Positions 1 through 14,622 of a DNA stretch of 64,000 nucleotides are shown here, piece by piece. Numbering within the stretch: position 1 is the first letter of the stretch; the number at the start of each line of letters is the position of its first letter. Both the position numbers and the translations under genes were made by a program. The notes below the pieces were generated by a model. It was given only the letters and a program-made list of their open reading frames with translations, searched no databases and was not told the DNA's origin. Location of the stretch: NCBI GenBank assembly GCA_964007475.1, contig OZ023274.1:95985750-96049749 (forward strand). The letters are read 5' to 3'. The stretch comes from Hybos culiciformis (Eukaryota > Arthropoda > Insecta > Diptera > Hybotidae).

Positions 1-3000
1 GCTTGGTAACAAAATATATTCTGACAAGTTTTCATTCTTATAATTTTATTTAGAATTATATTTTTTTTTGAATTATAGAATTTTTGTAGATATTTGAGGA
101 TCACTGAAAATGCATTTTAAAATATTTATTCTAATAAATTCTTCTATAAAATTTTAATTCGTTTATGTAATAAAATAGTTATCGAAATTTTATAGAGAAA
201 GATCATTGAAAGTAGACTTGTGGGGGAACCAAATCGGTGTCTGTTTTTCAATACAGTACGATTACGATTATTTTATATATTGAGTTTAATATTCATATTG
301 TCATATCTCATATTAAAAATTATTAATCATTATAAAATAAATTTTACTTGCATAAATAAATTTTTTTTTTGCAAACAAAATCAGTTAAAAATAAAACTAT
401 CTTTTATTAAAGTTAATGTAAACACAAAATGTTTACGTTTTTCTGAACTATGTATACTGATTGATAGTAATTGCAAGCTTTTATTTTACGTTTATTTTAT
501 ACATATGCATGTTTTTTTTTTTAATTGCGCCAATATCCTTTAAACCAGAAAAATTGTCCTTCCATCTAGAATAAATAAATAATGTTTACTTAAACGAATA
601 TAGCTTTTATTTTGTGAATGAAAATTATTCAAAAGTTCATGATATGGGACAGAATTTTTTTTTTTAAGGAATCAATTGTGATTGCATTCAGACAATTTTA
701 TTTAATTTTTTTTTTTAATGATAGATATCGCGAATACGTTTGGTATTAATACTGATAAAGAGCAATAAATTATGATTTTTTTTTTTTTTTTGGTTAAATC
801 TGTAAAATTGTTAATAGGTCAGTTTATTAAACAAAAAAAACCAAAATTAAGGCGCGCTCAATGGAATAGAACTGTTCTATATGGGAAAAAATTGATTTTG
901 TAATATTTTTACATTAATAATTTTAAGGAACCATAGCATTATAATATCAAAATGAAGATTATAAGTTTTTTATGATATTTGACAATTCAATAAAATATAT
1001 ATGTGATCCTAATAAATCAATTTTAAGATATTTTAAATTAATGCAGTTTTAGTTTCAAGATAAGAGGGCATATAAAATACCTTTTAGATGTTATTTTGTT
1101 TACGGGTTTTTTTTTTATAGAAAATTATAATAACATTTATAATATAAATTACATAATTTTCATATATTTATATGAAAGTTTTTTTTTTTTAATTTATTCT
1201 AATCCTAATCTCATTATTAAAAACCTTGAATCTTAATTATAATAAAAAAAAAAAATAGAAATTATAATGTAAACTTGTAAATTAAGCAAGAACAGGAGAT
1301 AAGAAAAAAAAAATTGAGAAAATTTGTAACACAAATTTTGATTACATCGCATAAATTCTTAATGTTTTATAGTTAGTCAATTAAAAATAAAAAAAAAAAG
1401 AAGATAACACCGACTTACGAAAAATAAGAACATAATTTTAAAGAAGAAAATTTTAAATTATTTAAAGTAATTGAAATAATAATTATATATATTTAGTTAA
1501 TTTTCATATACTATAGCTAGACATTAATTCCGTTAATGTTTAACAATGAAAGAGTATTTATTAGAATCCTGATTAATATCTCTATATCAATTAGCGCCAA
1601 CAACAAGATATACATGTTGTACAAATATATTATTCTTATACATTCTACTGATACGTGATTTGATGCATTTCACTACTACAAAAGTGATAATTATATTATT
1701 TTATTTTTTTTTAGGAACAAAGTTCAAAACGAAATTTAGCAAGTAAACATTTACTTTAATATACATATATTATAATAAATATTTGAGAAAATTTATTTTT
1801 GTTTATTTTTTAAATAAAAAAAATCTAGATTATAATTTAGAAAAATTTGATAAAAATTATGATGATTTTATATTCTTAAAAGACTTTAAAATCAGCTGCT
1901 TTGCTACTCGTATATGATTTTATTTTTATTTTTGCGACATTGATAATATTTTTTACAGAAATAATATAGCTTGAAATGTTATTCCAATCTTAGAGTTTTG
2001 ATTTACTATTTCTTAAAATTGTCGTGTAAAGATTACTGCAATCTTTTTATTCTTTATGTCAATGTTGTATGAAGATAAATTGATATTAGAATATTTCATT
2101 GAATTCATTAAAAATCCTTTAACTTAATTAAAGCCAAGTTATAGAAAAAACAAAGACAAAGAGAGCAGATGCATAATTTTTACCCAGTATTTAAATCAAT
2201 TTATTTATTATATTTAATGGGTGGTTGTAACTTTTTTACAGCGTTCAAATATTATATACATTCAATAATTCTTTTTAAATATTTAAATATGAAAAAAAAA
2301 AAAAAATTATAAATTGATAAAAAAGAAATAATTAAGTATTAAAAATGTGGAAAATCTTTATTAACCAAATTATTATAATTTCTGATAATTCAAAAAAATT
2401 AATTATTATTAAATTTTAATTCATCTTATTCGCTTGAACTGAACATAAATTAAGATAATTCGGCTCTTATAAATTTGATTGATTTTAAATTTAAATTTTT
2501 TTTTTATTCAATACAAATATCGATTTTTAGACTGAAATTAGGAGAATTGAAATTTATTAGTAAAAAAAAAAATCTACATTTAACAACTTTTATTGGTAAA
2601 TAAAAATCGAAAATAAAATAACAATAAATTATAATTTGTGAGTTTTATGATTTATCTGCTAAATTTCCGGAATTATATTAGATTTATGAAATTAAAATTA
2701 TAGTTAAGAATAAATAAAAACATTAACATTATATATATAACGAAATAGTTTCCTATGATTATTATTATTTTTGATAGTGTAATTTAGAAAAATTGATTTA
2801 TATGTTTGACTTTTGTATCAGTTTTTTGAAAATATTTCAAAATAATATTTAATCTGGAGGAGTAAGGCTAATTGAATAAAATTGATAAAAATATCTAAAA
2901 GTTTAATATTATCACTACTCTATATAAATATACGAACATATGTATTTCTTGATACACTATCTCCTATGAAATATTTTACTAATTAAATTTTTTATATATT

Positions 3001-3013
3001 TTTCATTATATAG
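1..3013. other. Upstream A+T-rich flank or intron, no gene recognised
   Basis: Low-complexity A+T-rich DNA with many A or T runs. I looked for the missing first coding exon(s) of the long trehalose-transporter isoform, which in Drosophila starts with a Gly-rich segment, and found no convincing match. This stretch is therefore most simply read as intron of that gene. The 107-codon open frame near 220-543 is composed of residues typical of translated A+T-rich DNA and is not taken as a gene. Confidence 0.5.
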
Positions 3014-6000
3014 GATGATCGCAGTGGCTATCAGAGAGTACGAAATTCAGAAGTTGGTGGCGGCGGAGGTAGTAATAGTGGTGGCGGCGGCGGCGGTGGT
3101 GGTGGTAATTTATCGGCAACAGGTACCTTAGATTTAATACAAATAGATGATACAAGTCCACAACGACAAACTGGCTATCAACAGCTTGACAGTCCACAAC
3201 GTTTTACACCCGAAAGTGACGAATTTCAAAATCCACCGCCAGAATTTGTTCAAACCCAAAAGCAATTACAAAAATTACAACAACATCGTGACGGCGATTC
3301 GAAGACATCATCGAAACAATCTCTCAAAGGCTCCAAAGTATCATTTGATAAACCACCGGCTGATAGTGATGATGATACATTTGAAAATAAAAGAGATCAA
3401 TTTCAACAACAAAAAACTGTCAGTGTTGATCATAAAGGAATTTTAAAGGTATTTAGACTTTTTGAATAAAATAAGTTTTTACAATTTATACAATTAATTC
3501 TTTCCAACCAGGATTTAAAGTCAATTATTGCAAATGACAATCGCAAGGCTTTTCAATCAAAAAAACATGTTTCATTAGATGTTAAAAATACATTTTTGAC
3601 AGATTTACTTAAAGAATCATCGTCAGAAGAAGATTTCCGTAATAATCGAAAAGATTTTCAAGGTAGAAAACATCAAAGTTTAGATCCAAGAGTTAGTTTT
3701 AAATTAGAAAAAGCATTATTACAATCATCGACGTCTAGTGATGAAGAAGAAAATGGCGATATTGAAAATAAAAGTTTAATTACTGAAAAGAAACGTCGTT
3801 ATAAGGATATTACCAAGCCAATTGTTATTGATTTAAAAGATTTAGTTACTGACGACGAAGACGAAGAATTTTTGGCAACACGTAAAAGCTTCCAGCAACA
3901 ACGTTCAATAAGTATTGAATCAAGGAAAAGGTAAAATATTGTTTTTCTCAAAAACATTCAGCATTTTTAGCCAATAATATATATTCAAATGATGCTTAAA
4001 TCGAAATTATTTTTTTAACTTATAGTCACAGATTTTACGAGATGGATGAAATTGGTGGCAGTAAGAAAAGTGAAAATTTACGTAACTCAGTTCCATTTAT
4101 TAGACAAATCACAGAAGATGGTAAACCTAAATTAGAGGTGTACAGGCCGACAACAAATCCCATATACATTTGGACACAGGTAAAGATTTTTTTTAAATTT
4201 ATTTACATATTATTTGAATTAAAGTTTGCAATAAAATATAATTTGCGTAATAATATGTGCATTTCGAATTATGTCTTAGAAATTATTAATATAATACTTA
4301 TATTAGTATTATATACTTCTAAACAGGGTTGATATTGTGTTATAATGTAGTATAATTAAAAATTTTTCGATTTCAAATTATTAGCTTCAAATCGTCTTCG
4401 AAGACTATTATCTAGGATTTATATTTACTACTTTATGAAGAAAAACTTAGTATGTAATTAATTAGGTTTATTATAGATTTTTCAGAAAATAAAATTTTCC
4501 ACGCATCATTTTCTTTCCTCAAAAGACCTTCATAAAAATTAGTAACCATAAAATATTGTTTAAAACATGAATACCATATTTCAATATCAATTCAATTAAA
4601 TAGATTACCTGCCAATATATTGGAAATTTTTCTTACTAAGCACTGAGTACATATAAAAATAAATTTATGTTGTAAGGATATACACAAATATATCTAATCT
4701 CATAAATTGCAAATTATTAAATTATAAAGATGGTTTTAAATTAAATCATCTGCTTTTTATTGCGTTTCAAATTTGCATAGAAAAAGGAAATAGTGTGGTT
4801 TTCAAATTAAAAATTCTTTAAACTTAAAGTTTACGCAACAAAAGAAAACATATTAACTTCTAAACATAAGTTTTATTTGCCTTCTAAATATGCCTAAAGT
4901 TATTCTTCAAAACGTAATAAAATTACTTTTTTTTTTTCTTTAAATTGAGGATCTCAGAAATAATTTTGGGTCATTATACTTCGATTGAACGATTGAATTT
5001 TGACTTATCAGTTTGTTATGATTTTTTATCAATTAAAAAGCAATAAGTTCAATTGCAAAATCAGAATAAAATTAATAATTAATTTGCGCATTTTTAGGTT
5101 CAGTTAAATAATGACTAATTTTGGTAGACCTTTCATAAGATACAATGTAGTGAGTATTTTAGTTTTCTAGTATCTAGAAGTAAAAAAAACAACTAAATGA
5201 AACTATTCACTTCACACTTCTGTAAAAAAAATGTACTGAGACAAAATTAATGTTTAGATAGGTAAAGTAAAATGCTAAAAAGTGTATTTATCTAATAGGT
5301 ATATCCAGTTAAATAGTTGCATAAAAAGTTAGTTGATTTTTAATCACTGAACTTGCTATAATACTGATAACTTTCCGCGGAAATTCTTTGAAGAATAAAT
5401 TAAAATATAATTAAAGAAAAAAAGTTAATTTTATCAATTGTTGTGACAAGTGTATTATCTAAAAATTTATAAATATTTCGATAATTTTTTTTAACTACAT
5501 TATCGGTCATTGTAAACATAAAGAATAAAATAAATATAACGTCAAATTTTAAATTGATTGATTATTAAAGGTTGTTTTCTATATGCATAATGTGTAAAAT
5601 GCAGTTAGATATATTTTCAGGGTATTTTGGGTATATGAAATTTGAAGGAATTTTAAGCCTTGAAAGAAGCTCTCAAAGTAACACTAAGTATATTTGAGTT
5701 GTATATGTCAGATCATAATTACATGTTACATATATTCTTTTGATGAATAAAAAGGAAAATTACGCTGAGATTCAAGATAAAAATATATAGTGAAAATGTA
5801 GTTTTTACTTTTATGACGATGAGTGCAGCCAAAAGTTAAAAATATTAGGAGTTACAGTGTAACGTCTCCATTACATCACTTTTGAATCACTTTTACAGTA
5901 TTTTAAAATTTATTATATAGATTTAATTTGTTATATATTTAATCAGGTGTAAATTTATGTATTTTATTAAATAAAATAAAAAAAAATAACCTATTTATTT

Positions 6001-9000
6001 ATAAATTTTTTTATATGAATTGTATGTACAATATTTTCTCACAAAAATTGTAGACTTTGTTTGGTCAGCGAAACATATTTGTATTTTTTTTTTTTTGAAA
6101 ACTGCATAACTCAAACTTGAATTTGCGTAATTAATTTTTTTTTATATTTACATTTTTTGCAACGGATAGAACACATATGTGAAAATAATTAAGATGTATT
6201 ACAGGGAAGCAAATATTTAAAAAAAATTTCACCATTAAATTAATATAACTCACAGTTAAACAAATCTTAAAATAAGAAAATCTTCGAAAACATAACTGAA
6301 ATTTTGCGAAGTGTAGTTTAATTAGAATTATTAATAAATTGCGCGCAATGTAAATAATTCAACAAATATCTTTATTTTGATCATCAAAAAAAAAAAAAAA
6401 AAATTATTCTTTTAACTCAATTTAATCTTAATATTTTTAAATAAAAAATATTAAAAGAATTGTATAAAAATAACTTTTTAAGCGAATGTACGTTTGATAG
6501 CAAATAAAGATGAAAATATGTGGTAAATGATTTTATATCCAAAAATAAATCAAACATTATATTATTATGATATGAGCTTCCGTTGTTAATTTCAAGATAT
6601 ACATATATCCATCTTCATAAGCTCAATTTTAAGCAAATTAACAATTTAAAAAATCTTATTGCAGATTTTTGCAATGATTTTTATGCATAAAAAATAGAAT
6701 AATATTTCAAACACAAAAAAAAAAAAGAAACAGACAAATATTGTATCTACATAAGGTTCAATGGTCTTTAATTTTATGGCTAGACTATCAGCTGCATGCA
6801 ACTTATTTGGAAAAGAAAAAGTGGGCCAAAATTGCTTTAAACCTATATATTTCCCTAAACCTATTAATACAGTATAATTAATTTCTGCAAGCGTAATGAA
6901 TTTTTTTTTTTTTATAAAGTCAATAATACTCAGAAAACCAGATAGTTTTAGTTAAATGAAGAATATAATCGAATCTTATCAATTTTATATTAAGAAAAAA
7001 ATTATTCTTAAATAAGATGAAAAATAAGGATGATTAATTCTTATTATGATTATTATTAAATCAATTTAAATATATATTTTTTTAGTAAACATATTTTGCC
7101 ATTTATTGTAAACGTGATTATTTTATTCTCAAATGATGTTTATGTCCAATATAACTATAAAAAAAATGTAAACAATTTTCTTAAAAATATTATCACAAGA
7201 TTTATTTATGTTATAATTTTGAGCGTATTAAACTATATTTTGACATAATTTTTTCTTTTTTTTTTCTTTGGTATTTTATATTATCAATAATAAAATACGC
7301 TGTGACCAAAATTAGACAGACAAAAAATTAATATCAAATAAATAATTTTTTTGTTATCATTTATCAGAAATTGAAAATTCATAATGTACTAATTAATATT
7401 TTTAGATTTTATTATTAAATAGAAAGCTTAATTTATCAATAAAAATTTATTAATTCCATTATATAAGTATAGAGTATAGATGATATCTAGCTCTTAACGT
7501 TGATTATAAACATTTTTCAGCAGCTCCTAACATAATCATATCCTTAAGAAATAAATTAGATTAGATTAAAATTTATTCTTTAAGCTTACAGTAGTAATGT
7601 TAAAACCTTATGGTAAAAGTCTTAAATACCAAAATGTCAAACATTTCTTTACAACTCATAATATTCCTTTTCTTATAGTATGTTAAGTAATTGATGATGT
7701 TGGAGATAGTTTAATAAATAGTTTTAAGCTTTTATTGAAAATTTCTACTTCGTATAACGGTATCCATCGTATAGTAAAAACTTAAATAATACTTAAAAAA
7801 ATTAATAGAAAATATTTATGTTTCATATAAAACAATAATATGATGTTAATGTTGTAATATGTATAATTGTTGTACTAATTAGCAATTAATTTGTATTAAT
7901 TTTATTTCCACATTGAGGAAGAACGAAATATTTTTTACAAAAAAAAAGTCACGTTAATTAACTTCTTTTTTTTTTTTTTTATTATAACAAAAATTTATTA
8001 AAGCATTTAATGAAAATATTTGAACAGATTATTTTTGATTTTTTTAATGAGACTGTCCGTATATGTAAAAAAAAAAAAATTAAAAAAAAAAACGATCTCA
8101 ATTCTTACTTCAGGTTTCATTTAATTTTATTTGTATTTATTTGAAAAAATTTTTTACTTTAATTTTGTTACAAACGTAAGAATCAAAATTTATTATAAAA
8201 ATTAATATATGTTTTTCCTTTGAGCAACCACGATGTTAATAATTTCGTTGATACTATACTCAAAAGTAAGATGAATTTATTTGAAATGATTTTGACTTTA
8301 TAAATGTCATTTTATAACTAGGTTACTAAAATTACGTTCTTAATGTTAATAATCTGGACACCTCCCGGTTATAAATATTTATCGCATAACTAATTAAAAC
8401 TTAATTAAAATTAATAATTTCATCCTTTCTTAAATTGGCATTTATATTATTTTAATATTGAGAAACTTTTTTTTCTGATAAGAGATAAGGGTAGTTAATT
8501 ATTTTATGATGGTGGGGATTTCAATATAATTTTCTTAAAAATATTCAATTTGAATAAATTTTTATTTAAAATACATAAGTACATACATAACATATATATT
8601 AAAAAAAAAATGTATGTTCCCAATGTATAGCAAAAAAATAATAATTGAGGTCAGTTTGATTTGAGCATTTTAACAAATTAAATCACAAAAACTGAATAAT
8701 TTAAATAAAAACAGTGAAATAGAAAGAAAAAAGTATCGTATAAAACTATAATAAATTAAATTAATTTAAGGATAAAAAATATAAAAAATAAGGATATACT
8801 TATTCAGATATTGATAATAAAAATAAGATTAAAAAGTAAAAATTTGAACCGTAAAATTAAAAAATTTCTTAACATGCCAAAAATCTGCCACATTCAATAA
8901 ATTGTTTAATTTAATGTTCATCAGATAAATAATTTTCAAAAAAAAAATACAATACAATATCCTTAACCCGCCAATTTTTTCTGATTTTTCTAAAATTTTG

Positions 9001-10558
9001 AAAATAAAAAAAAAAAATTCTTGTATTAATTCAATAGGACAATGCACAAAAAATTAGGCCTCTTATGTATCAAGGTCAATTCGAGAGGATGTCCTAAATA
9101 AACAAAAACATATATGTATAGATATAGAGCAAAAGCTTTATTTTGTTGCAATAAAATAATATTCAAAAAAAAATTTTATTTATATACTTTTCAGAAAAGT
9201 TTTAGTCCATTTCCTTCATCAGGATAATAAAAAAAAAAAAAAAAATTGTAAACAAATCGGTTAAAAAAGGAATGAAATTCATAGTATAATATTTTAATTT
9301 CAATAATAAAAAAAAAAAAAAAAAAATTAAATAATAACAATGTTATGCACATAAGAAAAAAAAAAAGTCCTTAAGGATATCAATAGCATCGCATAGGCTG
9401 GACAACATAAATAAAAAGCTGTGAAATGTGAAAGAAGCTTTTTTCAATATAATGAAAACAAAAATTGAGCGCAATCGCATTAGAAAAGCGGTACACGTTT
9501 CAATCAAACAGATGAATGAAATCTAAATGTTGATAACATTTGTATATTTTCTTATTAGAATACTTATTACTTTATTATTTTAATTTTACGATGATAACAT
9601 TTTTTTTTCCTAAATCCCCGGTTCGGTTCATTTAATTCGTGAATTTAAGACGTCACGCAAAGCAATATTATCTGGTGTGCTTTAAAATTATTATTATTAT
9701 TATTATTTATTTTATTTGGTCTTTTATTTACATTTTAATTTTTTTTTTTTTTTTTCAAGAAAAATGACGTTAATAAAGAAATAACATAAACATAATAAAT
9801 ATGTATATAATTTTATATGCACAGTATAAATTATTTTATTTTCACAATTAGCTGAGTTAATAAAAGGACATCAAGGGTGTACTCAGTAGGTTCTAGTTAA
9901 TTTAAAAACGTATTATGACGTTTGATTAATTTATACGCATTTTTAGGATTTTCTTGTTGTTGTTGTTACCCAGATTTTGAAATTAATCAATAAATTAAAA
10001 CAATAAGTACTTACAGAAAAGTTAAAAAAACAGTCAAATTTTTAATTTTTTTTTATTAAGTTTTCCATGAATTCAAAAATATTAAAAAAAAACTTATACC
10101 CGTTTTACACATTCCATTTTTAATGCCTTTTTTCACTCCTTCTTGAAGAAAAATGTCACAAACCAAAAAAAAATGTAGTCGGTTTGTTTTTGAAATGTCA
10201 TTCCTTATTATTTATGTACATTTGAAAACCCAATAATAGTTTGTTCTAAAATAACACTAGAGTCTTGAGGCTAGAATTTATTTTACATTTGCTTAAATTT
10301 TATTCTATACTTTTTACTTTTTGAATCTATTTCAAAAATTTCTCTATATTTTGAAATATTAAATTTGAATTTTATTTTAACCAAATCATCTCTGCTTAAT
10401 ATCCTTGCGCGCCTAAAATGTTAACATATGAAACTTAAAATTTCTTTTTTGCAAAACAATTTTCTTTTTATACTGTGCATATAATTTTAGTTTTTATTTT
10501 ATTTTTTTCATCTTTATCAAATGATTTATTATTTTTATTCATTCATTCAAGTGTTAGG

Positions 10559-10590
<32 letters not shown>

Positions 10591-13500
10591 AGTTTCCTTT
10601 TTAATTATGTATGTTTTTCTAAAAAAGGATTTTTTATTTATTTATAATTTTCTTTTTACACTTTTATTATTTGAATGGAAAATTACTGGTACATAAAAAA
10701 AAAAAAATAAAACATAAAAATAAATAAAAAATTTGTTTTAGTAAAAACAGAATAAGAAAGCTAAAGTTAGTTAGTTTAGTTTGAAGAATTTTTGAAATAA
10801 AAAAAATTCTTAGTTTTGACATTGTTTTTATATTGAAAGGTTGTTTGTATGCTCAACTTCCAACTTTAAAAACCTAAGAAAAATATAAAAAAAAATTTGT
10901 TAAGTTTTGAAAAACAAAAAAAGAAACAAAAAAAACCAAAAACAATCCCAATTAAAACATCTGGAATGGAAGAAGATGTTAGAATTATAACTGTCAGAAT
11001 TTGGAATTAAAAATAACTTTAATATAAAACTACTTATAAACTAAAATTTCTGTTTTGAAAATCAAATCGTTAAAAACTATTAATACAAAAACAAAAAACT
11101 ATGAAAGATTATTTAAAATTTATTTTTAAGCTATAATTTATAAGAAAAATATTTATAGAAGAAAATATTTAAAATTATACATTTAAAAACATAAAACTAT
11201 TAAAATTATTATGATGAGAATTTTAACAAAAGTTTTCAATATTGATCATAAATATAAAAATGAAGTAAGTTTTTGGATGAATCAAGCTTAATAATTTATT
11301 TATATTTCTTTAGTTATATAGCTTTTATAGAGCCTAATCCCCGAACAATAATTCGAAAAATTTTAGTTTCCAATGAAATTCAGATGAATGAAATTTTCAC
11401 TTGAATGAATTGAATATATAGAATTTTCGAACCTTCAACAGTAAGTTCTGGGAATGGGCATAAAAAATTTCTTCATTGAAATTGTTATAAACATTTAGTC
11501 CGAAAACTATTTAAATTTAAATTTATTTTTTTATTAAATATATTAATTTTTTCGTTAACAAAAAACAATTGCATGGCTTAATGAAAATAAAATTGCATGA
11601 AATTTTAATTCATAAATAAATTAAATGTCAAAAAACATACAAAAAAAAAATTTCAAATTTTTTAAATTGTAGTCTATAAATTACAAAAATCACAATAATA
11701 TTATTGCGCTAAAACAAAATTTAATAGTTTTAACAACTATATTTAGTTAGTTGTATAGGGGGAAAATATAATATCAAAAATGAAATAAAATTAATTAATA
11801 CACTTTCACTTAATATACATACTTAAATACGTCAATCAATGTAATTATTTCCCCAATGTCCATAATTAAAAACAAAAAAAAAAAAATCTGTGTATACGGA
11901 AATAAAAACCGAAAAATTCTTTAAAAAAAAATAGTTTTTTTTATCTTTTTTTCTCTCAGTACTTAGTTAGCACAGACAGTTAAAAATTGTATTAGTTAAA
12001 AATGTATAGTGGGATTTAAGAAAAATAAATAAATAAAAATTCTAATAATAAATTATTTAGATCGTATATTAATTTAATAAAAATTGATAAATATAATAAG
12101 TTATACCCACGAATAATTTTTTAATCAAAACTATGTAGAAGAAAAATCTTTCCCAATCCTCAAATCGTTGTTATTTCATCCCATGGATATGTAATTGTCA
12201 TTACCTACACAGAAAGCTCAAAGATCCGAAAATTTACAAAATTATTTTAAATCAGATAGTATATAATACGTTACTTCTAAGTCTAGAATAAGAGTTAACT
12301 AGGGATTTTAAAAAACTTAAAAATTGCTATTTCATTCAGTTTTAATAAAAAATAAATTGTGTATCCTCACATCTCAAATATTAATATGTATATGAATTAT
12401 TATTGTTATAATTTCTAAGCCTTCAATATTAAACTCAACTTAAAAATATTCATAATAAGTTTGTCTATAGGAATAAAAATACGTTTAAATCTTACTTTAA
12501 AAAAATAGTTAATTGGTATATTCAAACAATTTATTGATTGGCAAAGTATAAACTTTTTTTTTCAGAACTTATCTATAAATTTATTTGCAAAAAAACAAAA
12601 ATCTTAATTATTGGACGCAAAATTGAAAATTTTTTGAAAAAAACTATAAAAAAATTTGAAAAATGAAAATTTTAATGCGAGCGGACACTCATGTGTCCTT
12701 TCATTTACCAGCTGAAGAACCGCAGGCGAAATGCACATATTCTCAGGTTATTTTTATATGTTTTAATTTATATGAAAAACTTTAATTTAATTTTTTGAAA
12801 TTAAACAGTGTTAATAAAATGTTGAAAGCAATTTTTTATTGAAATTTTTCATCAAAAAGTTAAAAGAGACAGATGAGTTAATGTCAGAATAAGAATGTTT
12901 TCGGCATTTTGTTGATTATAATGGAAAATTTTCTTAAATTGATTGATAACATAATAATTTCATAATTTTTGTCTTAGGTTTTGGCTGCCTTGTCAGTATC
13001 ATTGGGTTCACTGGTAGTCGGTTTCTCATCAGCCTATAGTTCACCTGCCTTAGTGTCTATGGAGAATAGGAATATAACATCATTTGAAGTTACACAACAA
13101 TCGGTAAGGTTTAGAAAACTTTTTACCTTTAAAAATCGTTTTAAAATAACTTGTTAAAAAAAAATAACTTATACGTATAATGCTAAAATTTTTATTTTTA
13201 AATCTTTTTAGGGCTCATGGGTTGGTGGTATTATGCCATTAGCTGGATTAATTGGTGGTGTCTCTGGTGGGCCACTAATTGAATATTTAGGTCGGAAACA
13301 TACAATTTTAGCTACAGCAATTCCATTCATTGTGTCATGGATTTTAATTGCATGTGCTACAAATATTGGTTTTGTTTTGGCTGGACGTGCTCTGTCCGGC
13401 TTATGTGTTGGCATTGCATCTTTATCACTTCCGGTATACTTAGGCGAAACCGTTCAGCCAGAAGTTCGTGGAACATTAGGCTTGTTGCCGACAGCATTTG

Positions 13501-14622
13501 GTAATATTGGTATATTGTTATGTTATGTTGCTGGTACCTACATGGATTGGTCAGGACTAGCCTTTTTGGGGGCGGCGTTACCAGTACCTTTTTTATTATT
13601 AATGTTTTTGATTCCGGAAACACCAAGATGGTTCGTTTCCCGCGGAAGAGAAGATAGAGCCCGTAAAGCTCTAGTTTGGTTACGTGGTAAAGAAGCTGAT
13701 GTTGAACCAGAACTGAAGGGAATACTTCGCTCACATTCAGATGCTGAACGTCATGCTTCATCCAATCAAATGATGGAATTATTGAAACGTAATAATATAA
13801 AACCATTGTCAATTTCATTAGGATTGATGTTCTTTCAACAGCTGAGTGGTATAAATGCTGTAATTTTCTATACTGTAAATATTTTCAAAGAAGCTGGATC
13901 AACAATTGATGAAAATGTTTCAACAATCATTATTGGTGTTGTAAATTTCATAGCAACATTTATTGCGACTGTATTGATTGACAGACTTGGTCGTAAGGTG
14001 AGATTATTACTTTTAAGCTTAATTTAATTTAATTATTAAAAAAAAAATTGAATTAAAATAAAATATTTTTCATATATTCACAGATTTTATTATATATTTC
14101 GGGTGCAACTATGATAGTAACACTTTTCGCTTTGGGAGGATTTTTCTATTGCAAAGCTGCTAAATACGATGTTTCAAATGTTGGCTGGTTGCCGTTAGCA
14201 TGTTTAGTTTTATACGTTTTAGGCTTTTCTCTTGGTTACGGTCCTATTCCATGGCTAATGATGGGAGAGATTTTACCAGGCCGTATTCGTGGTTCTGCTG
14301 CAAGTGTTGCCACCGGTTTCAATTGGACTTGTACTTTCTTAGTAACAAAAACGTTCCAGGATCTTATGGGTATGTATTTAAGTTAAAAAAAATTTTATAA
14401 ACAATTTTTTAAATATTTGAATTTTTGTTTGTAGCTGCCATTGGTGCTAGCGGAACATTTTGGTTCTTTGGTGCTATTTGTATTGTTGGAATGTTCTTCA
14501 CTGTTATTTATGTACCAGAAACACAAGGTAAAACTTTAGAAGATATTGAAAGAAAAATGATGGGACGAGTGAGAAGAATGTCATCAGTGGCTAACATGAA
14601 ACCATTATCATTTAATATGTGA
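3014..14622 (+). CDS. Tret1: Facilitated trehalose transporter Tret1, long isoform, 5' end missing
   Basis: Sugar-porter (MFS) protein that moves trehalose across the plasma membrane down its gradient. Exons: 3014-3448, 3512-3930, 4026-4179, 12978-13103, 13212-13997, 14084-14369 and 14435-14622, all with GT-AG borders and consistent phases, giving 797 visible residues. The first three exons encode a hydrophilic cytoplasmic region with a glycine run, acidic serine clusters and blocks such as [18 protein letters not shown] and [20 protein letters not shown], which I recall from Drosophila Tret1. The shared part carries NRNIT (possible glycosylation), [40 protein letters not shown] and PETQGKT, the sugar-transporter hallmarks, and ends in KPLSFNM. 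Drosophila's long form is about 857 residues, so some 60 N-terminal residues lie in exons upstream, probably outside the window. The 3014 exon opens in phase 0. Confidence 0.95.
4180..12662 (+). other. Long intron of Tret1 (8.5 kb before the alternative exon)
   Basis: A+T-rich with long A and T runs and no coding exon recognised on either strand. It should contain the promoter of the short isoform. A few less A+T-rich patches occur (about 6740-6850, 9380-9540, and 9610-9690 with GACGTCAC, a CRE-like half-site), but nothing ties them to a function. Confidence 0.6.
10563..10590. repeat. 28-base T homopolymer
   Basis: Unbroken run of 28 T inside the long Tret1 intron, apparently the longest homopolymer in the window. 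Length in assemblies is unreliable and may vary between individuals. Confidence 0.9.
12663..12746 (+). CDS. Tret1: Alternative first coding exon of Tret1 (short isoform)
   Basis: Starts [13 protein letters not shown] and ends at TCTCAG before a GTTATT donor, in phase 0, so it joins the shared exon at 12978 exactly as the long-isoform exon at 4179 does. The resulting short protein is 489 residues (28 here plus 461 shared), close to the Drosophila Tret1 short isoform, whose N-terminus begins the same way as far as I recall. In the short form PETPRWF lies near residue 205, QQLSGINA near 279 and PETQG near 455. A pyrimidine-rich TTTTTTTTCAG ending at 12565 could be the acceptor of a 5' UTR exon. 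This implies a second promoter within the 8.8-kb intron, which I cannot locate. Confidence 0.9.

Noticed and set aside
220..543. 107-codon open frame on the plus strand
   Set aside because: Rich in F, L, I, K, N and Y as expected from translated A+T-rich DNA, with no recognisable domain.
13357..13818. 153-codon open frame on the minus strand
   Set aside because: Antisense shadow of the conserved Tret1 exon at 13212-13997.
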